Below, one piece after another: positions 15,311 through 22,533 of a stretch of DNA of 39,661 bases. Under the pieces are notes generated by a model. The model searched no databases and was not told the DNA's origin. It saw only the letters and a program-made list of their open reading frames with translations. Positions within the stretch are counted from its first letter, which is position 1, and each line of letters starts with the position of its first letter. A program made the translations under genes and the position numbers. The stretch is from Chloroflexota bacterium (GTDB taxonomy: Bacteria > Chloroflexota > Dehalococcoidia > Lucifugimonadales > Australimonadaceae), in NCBI GenBank assembly GCA_027618515.1, contig JAQCEV010000016.1:1-39661 (forward strand), in the 5' to 3' direction.

Positions 15311-16198
15311 TTACTCTGCGTCAGATTCAGATTCTGCTTCTGATATGGACTCGGGCTCGTCTGGTTCCGCAGGTGCTTCTTCAAACAATTCGCAGCGGCG
15401 CGCAGTGATGATGAACCCGGTGTGGGCCACCATGCGGTGCTCCGGTCGTACGCTCATCTCCGTGACGTGCCACGGCCGTTCGATGAGTTCTGTGGTCTCG
15501 ATGAGCCGCCAACGTGGGTCTGCAGTCAGGGCCAAGCTGAGCTTGTGCACTTGGAGGACGGTGGGCAGGAACGCGGCGAGAACACCTCCGGTACGCAGCG
15601 ATACGGCAACATGTTCAACGGCCTGCCAGGGTTCAGGCAGGTCCAGCAGTATGCGATCGACGGCACGTTCGGCGAAGCCTGATTCGTAGACATCGGCTAC
15701 GACGATGTTGTGGTTCGTGGACTCTGGAGTGAGTTGGCTGATGTTGATTTTGGCCTTCTCTATGATCTCCTCGCGCACCTCGTACGTGGTGAGCGATCCC
15801 GTTGGGCCGATGGCGCGCAGGATCGCGGACGCCGCCGCGCCGGTACCGAGCCCGCCTTCGACGACGTTGGCGCCAGGGTAGAGGTCAAGGCGCATCAGTA
15901 GCGCGCCTAGATCCTTGGGGTAGATCACCTGGCTCTGCCGGGGCAGGTCGTAGATGCTCTCCTGGAACGTGGGACGGAGCGCCGTCACGCGGTGGCCTTT
16001 GCTGGTGACAGCGATGAACCCCTCTGTGCGTCCGATGATGTCATCGTGGTTGATGGCACCAAGGTGAGACGAGTAGCTGCCGCCGGTGTATAGCGGCACG
16101 CGGTAGCGTCGTCGACGGCGGTCGTACAGGATCACGATGTCGCCGTCGGCGAATGGTGAACGGTTGCGTGCTGCTTCTGAGGCGTGAGGGTAGGGCAT
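15311..16198 (-). CDS. TrmI-like tRNA (adenine-N1)-methyltransferase
   Basis: A 295-aa class I methyltransferase of the TrmI/GCD14 group, which makes m1A58 in the tRNA T-loop. The N-terminal OB-like domain (DGDIVILYDRRRRRYRVPLY to about 75) is followed by RQSQVIYPKDLGALLMRLDL, the linker typical of TrmI, and the SAM loop VVEGGLGTGAAASAILR (about 104-120). The catalytic-site motif LLDLPEPWQAVEHV corresponds to DxPxPW of the family. A C-terminal acidic Ser/Glu-rich tail (EPDEPESISEAESESDAE) is unusual and probably disordered. I chose ATG at 16198 over the TTG at 16231 because the added residues resemble no TrmI start; no clear Shine-Dalgarno precedes it, so a near-leaderless transcript is possible. 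It follows the peroxiredoxin gene on the same strand after a hairpin. Confidence 0.88.
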   Translation of the reverse strand: MPYPHASEAARNRSPFADGDIVILYDRRRRRYRVPLYTGGSYSSHLGAINHDDIIGRTEGFIAVTSKGHRVTALRPTFQESIYDLPRQSQVIYPKDLGALLMRLDLYPGANVVEGGLGTGAAASAILRAIGPTGSLTTYEVREEIIEKAKINISQLTPESTNHNIVVADVYESGFAERAVDRILLDLPEPWQAVEHVAVSLRTGGVLAAFLPTVLQVHKLSLALTADPRWRLIETTELIERPWHVTEMSVRPEHRMVAHTGFIITARRCELFEEAPAEPDEPESISEAESESDAE

Positions 16199-16202
16199 AG
16201 TT

Positions 16203-16259
16203 AAAACAAGAGCGGAGCCGCTGCTGTGCAACGGCCCCGCCGAAACTCCGTGTTCTTGT
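16203..16259 (-). terminator. Candidate terminator after the peroxiredoxin gene
   Basis: On the minus strand ACAAGA plus CGGAG pair with CTCCG plus TCTTGT around an internal G+C-rich region, and the 3' arm runs into TTGTTTTAA. It sits between the peroxiredoxin stop and the TrmI-like start. The interior bulges make it less than ideal, so partial read-through into the tRNA methyltransferase is possible. Confidence 0.45.
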
Positions 16260-16279
16260 TGGGGCTGGCTTGTCCGGGG

Positions 16280-16741
16280 TTACCCCTGGAGCTTGTCGAG
16301 TTCTGCGAGAACAGCCGCCGGGTCAGGCAGCGTGCCCTGGTGCAACTCCGTGTGACGGATGATGCCTTCTTTGTCGATGATCATCAGTGAGCGCCTGGAT
16401 GTTCCAGAGTCCTCGTTGAAGATGTCGTACAGCTTGAGCGTTGCGCCGTGGGGCCAGAAATCAGACAGGAGCGGGTGACCGAGGTTGCCCAACGAGTTGG
16501 ACCAGTTGCGTAGTCCTGCTCGTGGGTCGGCGCTGAGGCCGATGAGCTGGGCTCCCTTTTCTTCGAACTGCTTCAACGCACGGTTGAAGGTTGATGCCTG
16601 GGCCGTTCACCCACCGGTGAATGCCGCAGGGAAGGTGTGTAGTACGACCCACTTGTCGCCTTTGAACGAGCTGAGGGTTACCTCTTCGTTCTCATGGCTC
16701 TTGAGGGTGAAATCAGGAGCAGCTTGGCCGACTTCTAGCAT
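16280..16741 (-). CDS. AhpE-type peroxiredoxin with selenocysteine at the catalytic position
   Basis: Reading from ATG 16741, the frame gives MLEVGQAAPDFTLKSHENEE, the normal start of an AhpE peroxiredoxin, and continues to TFPAAFTGG, then UGA (16607-16609), then TAQASTFNRALKQFEEKGAQ and a normal C-terminal half including LLSDFWPHGATLKLYDIFNE. With UGA read as Sec the protein has 153 residues, the length of Mycobacterium tuberculosis AhpE, whose peroxidatic Cys is also residue 45. The Thr of T-x-x-C/U (Thr42) is retained. There is no cysteine anywhere, so it would be a 1-Sec enzyme reducing peroxides and regenerated by an external thiol. A SECIS-like hairpin follows the UGA, and a tRNA-Sec gene is in the same window. 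It ends in TAA. A nonsense-mutated pseudogene is the alternative, but the UGA position and lack of other damage argue against it. Confidence 0.92.
16571..16609 (-). promoter_or_regulatory. UGA codon and bacterial SECIS-like hairpin
   Basis: The UGA is at 16607-16609 (minus strand). After 17 nt comes a perfect 7-bp stem (CTTCAAC at 16589-16583 with GTTGAAG at 16577-16571) with a 5-nt loop CGTGC at 16582-16578. The loop starts 24 nt after the UGA and has G as its second base; both agree with the published bacterial SECIS consensus (apical loop about 16-37 nt from UGA, a G among the first two loop bases). Three further base pairs (AAC/GTT) can form below a 2-nt bulge. Confidence 0.8.
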
Positions 16742-16850
16742 GACTGATGCCTCCACTGATGTTCGCGTTTACCGGCGTCGGCAGGATAGGGCAGGCCCAG
16801 TGGGGCGTAAAGAGGCTAGACTCCGTCCCATCAAATATCGAGGAGTGTTG

Positions 16851-17189
16851 ATGGGTATCTCACGCATGTATACGGGCGACGATGGCGAGACCCACATCGA
16901 GGATCTCAGTCTGGACACTCACCCGGAACTAACATCCTTGTTGGCCGCCAAGGGCGTGGTGTTCAGGAGCCAGCCTGCAGGCGCTTTCAGCGACTTCCAC
17001 CCGGCGCCGAGGCGCCAGTTCGTGATAACGCTGTCAGGGGAAGTGGAGATCGGCCTGGCGGACGGCACCGTCCACCGGTACGGGCCCGGCCACGTGAATC
17101 TGGCAGAGGACGTTACGGGCAAAGGGCACACGACGCGCGTGGTTGGCGACGTTCCACGGGTGAGGGCAACCGTGCAACTAGCGGACTGA
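16851..17189 (+). CDS. Small single-domain cupin protein
   Basis: A 112-aa protein with a cupin beta-barrel pattern: HPAPRRQFVITLSGEVEIGL (cupin motif 1 region, here with one His and Gln instead of the usual HxH), DGTVHRYGPGHVNLAEDVTG (turn and motif 2 region) and GHTTRVVGDVPRVRATVQL. The N-terminal segment (MGISRMYTGDDGETHIEDL) resembles cupins of unknown function found beside metabolic genes. I start at ATG 16851 because GAGGAG lies 5 nt upstream; longer upstream reading frame runs antisense through the peroxiredoxin gene. It is divergent from the Sec-peroxiredoxin with 109 bp between, so the two may share regulation. It ends in TGA. Enzymatic or binding role unknown. Confidence 0.8.
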   Translation: MGISRMYTGDDGETHIEDLSLDTHPELTSLLAAKGVVFRSQPAGAFSDFHPAPRRQFVITLSGEVEIGLADGTVHRYGPGHVNLAEDVTGKGHTTRVVGDVPRVRATVQLAD

Positions 17190-17208
17190 TCATCTGGCGG
17201 TAGCAGGG

Positions 17209-18828
17209 CTAGCTAACGCACTGCGGGTCTGACGGTTTTGCTGCGCAGAGTTCCTTGAGTTCTTGTTCAGGGCTTAGCATGTGCTTCTCGTCGCCGTCCT
17301 CCGGTGGTGGAGGCGGGGGTGGCGTAGCGTCGCCCCCGCACTTGGCGTCTTGCGGGTTTTCGGCGCACAGCTTCGCAAGCTCGTCTTCTGGTGGAGGCGG
17401 AGGTGGCGTAGCGTCGCCGCCGCACTTGGCATCACGTGGGTTTTCAGCGCACAGCTTCGCAAGCTCATCGTCTGGTGGAGGCGGAGGTGTAGCATCGCCG
17501 CTGCACTTGGCGTCACGTGGGTTTTCAGCGCATAGCTTGGCAAGCTCGTCATCGATCGGAGGCTTGCCTCCGCCTTCTCCGTCCAGCGGGGGAAGCGGCT
17601 GGTCACCGTCGTGTGGCGGCACGAAGTTTTCGCAGTGCGCGTCGTTCGGATTCGCTTCGCAGAACGCCACCTGCTTGTTGGCTTCGTCGGATCTGCCGGG
17701 CGGGGGCGCGACGCCGTCGTGATTCTCGGGCGGTGCACAGGACTGACGGATGTTCTCAGCCTCATCGTCGCTGATCGGTCCGTCGATCTTGTGGCCGAGG
17801 GCTTCTTCCGCGCAGACCAAGACATCTGACGGCGGGGGAGGTTCGCTGGGGTCACCGAGGCCAACACACTCCTCGGATATCTTGGTCTTCTCTTCTTCGC
17901 TTACGGGCCCGTCGGCGGAACGACCGAGCACCCGCTCCACGCAAGCGGCGATCTCTGGCGGTGGCCTATCTGCGGCCGGGGCGTCATCTCGAGCTCCCTC
18001 TGCCGGAGCGCCACAGACCTCGTCGAACTTCGTTCGCTCATCTGGCGTGACGCTGCCGTCCAACGGTCGGCCTAGCACGCCTTCGATGCACTCAAGTACG
18101 TTGGGTGGTGCGACTTGACCGGGGTCACCACCGCCACCGGCCGCTCCTTGGCACTCCTGCTCGAACTTAGCGCGTTCATCGGCTGTCGCTTGGCCGTCGA
18201 ACGGTCGACCGAGCACGCGCTCGATGCATTCGATGACCTCCGCTGGTGGTGCGCTACCGGGCCCGCCATCGCGACCGCCGCCGTCTTCGGGCGCGCCGCA
18301 CGCTGCGTCGATCTTTGCGAGCTCTTCTTCGGTGAGGTTCTGGTCGAGCGGTCGACCGAGTACCTTCTCGATGCACTTAAGGACATCTGGCGGGGGCTCG
18401 CCCCGGTTTTCGCCGGAACCTCCTCCGATGCCCGCGCACTCGCCAGCGACGAGCGCTTTCTCCTCATCGCTGATCGGGCCGTCGAGCGTCCGACCGAGGA
18501 CGCGTTCGGCGCACTCGATGACTTCTGGCGGAGGAACGTCGTCCACTGGCCCGCCGTCGTCGCCGATGCACTCAGCCTGCACGCGTTCCGCTTCACCGGG
18601 CGTCACGTCGGCCTTGCGTGAGATCTTGCGCCCGAGCAATTCTGACGCGCACTCGGCGATAGTGTGTTCTTCGCTCGCAGCTTTGCTAGCGGTCTCTTTG
18701 CGTATGGCTTTGATGGGGTCGGCTTCGCCGGGGTCGACTTTGATCTTCGCGTTGGCCTTCTCTACAGCCTCTTTGACCACCGCGCCTGCGCCATCGTCGC
18801 CGTCTGTCCGCTCAGCGATCTTGGCCAC
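17209..18828 (-). CDS. Cys-paired repeat protein; 3' part of a frameshifted secreted protein
   Basis: This 539-aa frame opens at GTG 18828 but almost certainly continues the 566-aa frame upstream; a one-base shift at 18840-18843 joins them as ...ALK-DEERVAKIAERTDGD.... After a helical lead (1-60) come seven repeats of about 43-49 aa, each of the form 'VIECIERVLGRPLDGxxTxEE' ending in a second Cys, separated by Gly/Pro/acidic linkers; each looks like an alpha-hairpin that could be closed by one disulfide. Five shorter repeats follow with C-x8-C (LCAENPRDAKC) separated by poly-Pro. The Pro runs and paired Cys suit an exported surface protein. I do not recognise the repeat family. Without the upstream part this frame has no signal peptide. 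Ends in TAG. Confidence 0.7.
   Translation of the reverse strand: MAKIAERTDGDDGAGAVVKEAVEKANAKIKVDPGEADPIKAIRKETASKAASEEHTIAECASELLGRKISRKADVTPGEAERVQAECIGDDGGPVDDVPPPEVIECAERVLGRTLDGPISDEEKALVAGECAGIGGGSGENRGEPPPDVLKCIEKVLGRPLDQNLTEEELAKIDAACGAPEDGGGRDGGPGSAPPAEVIECIERVLGRPFDGQATADERAKFEQECQGAAGGGGDPGQVAPPNVLECIEGVLGRPLDGSVTPDERTKFDEVCGAPAEGARDDAPAADRPPPEIAACVERVLGRSADGPVSEEEKTKISEECVGLGDPSEPPPPSDVLVCAEEALGHKIDGPISDDEAENIRQSCAPPENHDGVAPPPGRSDEANKQVAFCEANPNDAHCENFVPPHDGDQPLPPLDGEGGGKPPIDDELAKLCAENPRDAKCSGDATPPPPPDDELAKLCAENPRDAKCGGDATPPPPPPEDELAKLCAENPQDAKCGGDATPPPPPPPEDGDEKHMLSPEQELKELCAAKPSDPQCVS
17297..17548. repeat. Three near-identical tandem units inside the coding sequence
   Basis: Units at 17297-17383, 17384-17467 and 17468-17548 (87, 84 and 81 bp) encode the DELAKLCAENP(R/Q)DAKC repeats and their poly-Pro spacers. 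Length differences are whole codons in the Pro run, so the array can expand or contract without breaking the frame, and is a place where short-read assembly could miscount units. Confidence 0.85.
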
Positions 18829-20462
18829 GCGCTCTTCGTCTTTAGCGCGATTTCATCGCGTAGGTTGTCCACGTCGGCGCTGTCCGTGAGCTCACCTGCG
18901 TCGAAACGCTTCTGCGCGATCTCGTCCAGCCGCTCGCTGACATCCTTGGTGGTGGAGACCACCTTGACCTCTTTGCGTCCGCTGCCTCCGTTGGTCGATC
19001 TGACGATGACGACGACTTGGTCACCAGCTTCGGCGTCGACGTCGGTGGCGTCCGCCTGCCCGAGATCCTCGCCGTCTTCGTCCACGACCTTGGCCGTATC
19101 GTCGGCGTCGGACTTAACGATGAGCACGCGTTTGTGTTCGCGCTGGGCCTTGGTTGGGATGGGCGTGATCTTGATGGCGGTGGCGTTGCCGTCCTCGACG
19201 GGGCCGTCCGCGATGACGACTACGCGATTGCCGACGGCGAACGCTTCGGTGCCCAGGTCGGATGCAAGCTCAGTGGCGTTGGGGTCGATGTGCACGCGAA
19301 CGGCGGAGAGATCGGCGGCGACCCAGATCTCACTGGCGTCGAGCCGGAGGATCGTTCCGATGACTGCTCTACCGGCGATCTTTCCTGACGAGCTTCCCAG
19401 GTCGTCGGGTGCACGGTTGTCGTTGGCGTCGGTCTTGGCTCGGCTAACGGCGACGTTGAGCGTCTCTGATGTGCCGCTGGCGTTGGAGGAGTCTGTGACC
19501 GTGGCGTTGATCGCCAGGGTTACCGTGGTGGAGCCCACGGCAACCTGTGGCATCGGAACGCCCAATACATACGTGAACTGAGGGAACGCGTAGCCGTTGC
19601 TGGGGCCGACCGTCGTGAGGATCACTCCGTCGATGAAGAACGTAAGCTCATTGAGGGTGGCGAGTTCCTCGCTGGAACCGGTCACGAGGGCCTCAATGTA
19701 AACGATTTCGCCCTCGGTTGCGGTGATGCTGCCGACGGGCGATATAGCTACCTGCGGGGTGGTTGGCAAGTTGTCAGACGCGCCGGTTGCTGGGCCAATC
19801 ACGATGACGGTTGCGGTATCGACCGTGGTTTGGCCTGAGTCATCGGTCGCTTCCACGGCGACGGTGAACGTGCCTACCGCAGTCGCGGAGAAGAAGACCG
19901 TTTGGCCAATGAAGTCGTCGAATGCCGCGTCGCCGCTTAGGGTCCACGCGTAGGAGACGGGGCTTCCGCCAGAGTCGAAGCCGATCGCGCTGAGAACTAT
20001 GCCCTCGCCAACGTTACCGGTGTACGGCCCACCGGCATCCACCTCAGGCGGAAGATCCACCACGGTGATGGACGTCGTGTCCGTACCAGTGTCGCCAAAG
20101 GGGCCCGTGACGGTGATCGTGACTTGGTACTCGCCGAGGTCGGCGTAGATGTGGGTGGGCGCGAGCACACCGGTGGAAGCGGGGACCGGGGTGTCTGTCA
20201 CACCATCGCCCCAGTTCACTTCGGTGGACGTCAATTCGGGGTTCAGCGTGGTGACGAGCGCGGCCAGGGTTGTCGTCTCACCTTGGCCTACGACTTGGGG
20301 CGCTCCTGCGTCAACGATGATGGAGGCGGTCACCGTGTTGGCCGCGTCGGTGACGGTCACCTCCTGGGCGAACAGTGGCGTGGCTCCAGATATGGTTGCG
20401 ACAGCCAGGAGCCCGAGTAGTGCGACAGCTCGTCGTAGTTTCACTTGAATGAGGTCTCCCAT
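18762..20462 (-). CDS. PKD-domain secreted protein; 5' part of a frameshifted gene
   Basis: A 566-aa frame with a signal peptide (KLRRAVALLGLLAVATIS, cleavage after LFAQ), two PKD-type beta-sandwich domains (about 75-130, with VNWGDGVTDT and PTHIYADLGEYQVTITVTG; about 135-225, with VSYAWTLSGD and VAVEATDDSGQ), a further Ig-like region (240-350) and two small beta-barrel-like segments (about 370-510) rich in KxxxG/Vxxx strands. The last 25 residues are out-of-frame nonsense: at 18843-18840 (CTA AAG) a -1 shift restores the conserved charged helix into the repeat protein, giving about 1084 aa in total. ATG 20462 lacks a good ribosome site; GTG 20444, just before the basic n-region, is an alternative. 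Likely a cell-surface or envelope protein. The shift is either a sequence error, a mutation or recoding. Confidence 0.75.
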   Translation of the reverse strand: MGDLIQVKLRRAVALLGLLAVATISGATPLFAQEVTVTDAANTVTASIIVDAGAPQVVGQGETTTLAALVTTLNPELTSTEVNWGDGVTDTPVPASTGVLAPTHIYADLGEYQVTITVTGPFGDTGTDTTSITVVDLPPEVDAGGPYTGNVGEGIVLSAIGFDSGGSPVSYAWTLSGDAAFDDFIGQTVFFSATAVGTFTVAVEATDDSGQTTVDTATVIVIGPATGASDNLPTTPQVAISPVGSITATEGEIVYIEALVTGSSEELATLNELTFFIDGVILTTVGPSNGYAFPQFTYVLGVPMPQVAVGSTTVTLAINATVTDSSNASGTSETLNVAVSRAKTDANDNRAPDDLGSSSGKIAGRAVIGTILRLDASEIWVAADLSAVRVHIDPNATELASDLGTEAFAVGNRVVVIADGPVEDGNATAIKITPIPTKAQREHKRVLIVKSDADDTAKVVDEDGEDLGQADATDVDAEAGDQVVVIVRSTNGGSGRKEVKVVSTTKDVSERLDEIAQKRFDAGELTDSADVDNLRDEIALKTKSAWPRSLSGQTATMAQARWSKRL

Positions 20463-20484
20463 CTTTCGTGTCGGCGCAGCGCGC

Positions 20485-20967
20485 CTACGGCAGGTAAACG
20501 GCCGTGATGACGATGCTGTCCTGTTCGTTGGAGGCGACGCTGGCGACTACCTCGATGATGTTGGCGCCGAACTCCAGCGCAATGGTCGCTTCAAAGCGAC
20601 CGTCAGCGTCAGGGATGGCGACCTCGTCGTTGATGGTGACCACGGCGTCTACTCGCGTGCGTCCTGAGACGACGAGAGTGGCGTCGGTGGTGATGATCTC
20701 AAGCTCGGTGGGCGTGAGCAGTTCCAGGAATAACTCGGTGCCTATCGATGACACGGTGGGCGTGGGGAATGGAGTGGGGGTGAGCGTTGGCTCAGGCTCT
20801 GGCGTTGCAGTCGCGGTGGGCGCGGGCGTCGCCGTGGGCTGTTCGGCTGTAGCCGTTGGCGCTTCCGTGGGCGTGGCCGTAGGCTCCGGCGATGAACACG
20901 CGGCGAGAGTGCCCGTTATCGCGATCGCGATAAGAAGCCCGATACGGTGCAGACGGAGTTTGCCCAT
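20485..20967 (-). CDS. Lipoprotein with Thr/Pro linker and Ig-like domain
   Basis: A 160-aa lipoprotein: signal RLHRIGLLIAIAITGTLAAC, with the lipobox Leu-Ala-Ala-Cys at the cleavage site, then a roughly 45-residue linker of Pro-Thr-Ala-Thr-Glu repeats of the kind common in Chloroflexota lipoproteins, then one beta-rich domain (TELEIITTDATLVVSGRTRV ... ADGRFEATIALEFGANIIEV) with the pattern of a bacterial Ig-like fold used in carbohydrate-active and envelope proteins. ATG at 20967 is chosen because it puts the charged n-region right before the hydrophobic core; the frame extends 33 nt further to a TTG. It is just upstream of the PKD protein on the same strand (22 nt before its start), so the two are probably co-expressed and may work together at the surface. 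Function unknown. Confidence 0.8.
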   Translation of the reverse strand: MGKLRLHRIGLLIAIAITGTLAACSSPEPTATPTEAPTATAEQPTATPAPTATATPEPEPTLTPTPFPTPTVSSIGTELFLELLTPTELEIITTDATLVVSGRTRVDAVVTINDEVAIPDADGRFEATIALEFGANIIEVVASVASNEQDSIVITAVYLP

Positions 20968-21040
20968 GCTCACGAGTCTAGGTTGGGCGAGCGCCGACAA
21001 CTACCGGGTTAGCACCCAGGAAAGCCCACAAGTGCAAAGG

Positions 21041-22531
21041 CTACCCCGCAGTGGGCGGCTCTGGAGGCTCCCAACGCAGGTGCGGCTGGCGTGCGGCGCG
21101 TGCCTCGTCCATCCGGGAGACGGGCGTGTTGTAGGGTGCGCCGTGCAGGAACGCTTCGTCCTCTGCGGCCTCGGCGTCGATGGCGAACAGCGTCTCGATG
21201 AAAGCGTCGAGCGTTTCCTTGGACTCGGTCTCCGTGGGCTCGATCATCAGCGCTTCGGCCACGACCAACGGGAAGTACATCGTGGGTGCGTGGAAACCGT
21301 GGTCGAGCAATCGCTTGGACACGTCCAACGCGCTTGCGCCCTTGCGACGCTTGGCGGAGAAGACGACCTCGTGCATCACCGAGCGGTCGTAGGGGAGCTC
21401 GAACACGGGGCGAAGCTTGGCCAGTAGGTAGTTGGCGTTCAGCACGGCGTTGCCTGAAATCTCAAGCATGCCCTCGTCGCCCAAGAGCGTGATGTAGGTG
21501 AGGGCGCGGATCAGAACTCCGAAGTTACCTTGGTATCCACCCATGCGTCCGATGCTGTGTTCGGGCATCACGGAGTGGTACGTGGCTTCTTCGCGCTTCT
21601 CGACCACCGGGCCCGGCAGGAACGGCGCGAGTTCTTCGACGACGCAGATCGGGCCTGCGCCCGGCCCGCCACCGCCGTGGGGGGTGCTGAAGGTCTTGTG
21701 GAGGTTCATGTGGACGACGTCAAACCCGATCTCACCGAGCTTCACCCGACCGAGCAGCGCGTTCATGTTGGCGCCGTCGCCGTACACCAAGCCGCCCGCG
21801 TCGTGGACGATCTTGCACATCTCGATCGCGTTGCGGTCGAACAGGCCCAACGTCGTTGGCTGCGTGAACATCACGCCAGCTAGGTCATCGGTTGCCTCGG
21901 CGCGCAGGGCGTCAACGTCTATGTTGCCGTTGGGGTCGGATGGCACGGACACGACATCGAATCCAGCCATCGCAGCGGATGCCGGGTTGGTGCCGTGGGC
22001 TGTGTCGGGGATGAGCATCTTGCGACGCTGGCTCTGGCCTCGGGCGTCGAGGGCAGCACGGATCGTTAGGATGCCAGCCAGTTCGCCGTGAGCGCCGGCC
22101 AATGGGGTGAGGCTGATAGCCGCCATTCCCGTGACCTCACGTAGGTGCTCTTGCAAGGTGAAGAGTGCCTCAAGCGTCCCTTGGCTCTGCCGCTCTGATT
22201 GGAGCGGGTGGGCCATGGCGAACCCCGGCAGCGCGGCCACGGCCTCGTTGATCCGTGGGTTGTACTTCATGGTGCAACTACCCAGCGGGTAGAAGTTGGT
22301 GTCCACGGAGAAGTTGAGTTGGCTGAGGTACGTGAAGTAGCGCACAACCTCGCCCTCTGTCACCTCGGGCAACTCTAGGTCGTCGCGCAACATGGACGCT
22401 TCGGGCAGCATCTGCGGGGGCACGTCTGAGGCGGGGAGTGCCGCGCCGGTGCGACCGGGCTTGCTGCGCTCCATGAGCGTGCGGCGCTTGTTGTGCGCCT
22501 CTTCTTGAAGGTTTGCGTTGATGTTTGCCAT
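21041..22531 (-). CDS. gcvPB: Glycine dehydrogenase (decarboxylating) subunit 2
   Basis: A 496-aa C-terminal half of the P-protein, which decarboxylates glycine with pyridoxal phosphate and passes the aminomethyl group to the lipoyl arm of GcvH. The PLP lysine lies in HMNLHKTFSTPHGGGGPGAG; glycine-rich and cofactor segments LIPDTAHGTNPASAAMAGF and YGDGANMNALLG are also clear, as is the N-terminal LGSCTMKYNPRIN. The start is ATG 22531, 2 nt after the gcvPA stop, so translation is coupled. The split PA/PB form is the normal one in many Gram-positive, archaeal and Chloroflexota genomes and is not a broken gene. It is the last gene of gcvT-gcvH-gcvPA-gcvPB. Ends in TAG. Confidence 0.96.
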   Translation of the reverse strand: MANINANLQEEAHNKRRTLMERSKPGRTGAALPASDVPPQMLPEASMLRDDLELPEVTEGEVVRYFTYLSQLNFSVDTNFYPLGSCTMKYNPRINEAVAALPGFAMAHPLQSERQSQGTLEALFTLQEHLREVTGMAAISLTPLAGAHGELAGILTIRAALDARGQSQRRKMLIPDTAHGTNPASAAMAGFDVVSVPSDPNGNIDVDALRAEATDDLAGVMFTQPTTLGLFDRNAIEMCKIVHDAGGLVYGDGANMNALLGRVKLGEIGFDVVHMNLHKTFSTPHGGGGPGAGPICVVEELAPFLPGPVVEKREEATYHSVMPEHSIGRMGGYQGNFGVLIRALTYITLLGDEGMLEISGNAVLNANYLLAKLRPVFELPYDRSVMHEVVFSAKRRKGASALDVSKRLLDHGFHAPTMYFPLVVAEALMIEPTETESKETLDAFIETLFAIDAEAAEDEAFLHGAPYNTPVSRMDEARAARQPHLRWEPPEPPTAG

Positions 22532-22533
22532 GA

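Noticed and set aside
16485-17189. A 234-aa plus-strand protein including the cupin
   Set aside because: The first half runs antisense through the peroxiredoxin gene; the real cupin begins at ATG 16851 after GAGGAG.
17255-17722. Possible CRISPR array in the repeats at 17.3-17.55 kb
   Set aside because: The repeats are directly adjacent, 81-87 bp long and in frame with a coding sequence; there are no unique spacers of constant length and no cas genes.
18838-18848. Programmed -1 frameshifting as the firm explanation
   Set aside because: The site is GCG-CTA-AAG, not a canonical slippery heptamer, and no clear downstream structure was found; an indel or sequence error is simpler.
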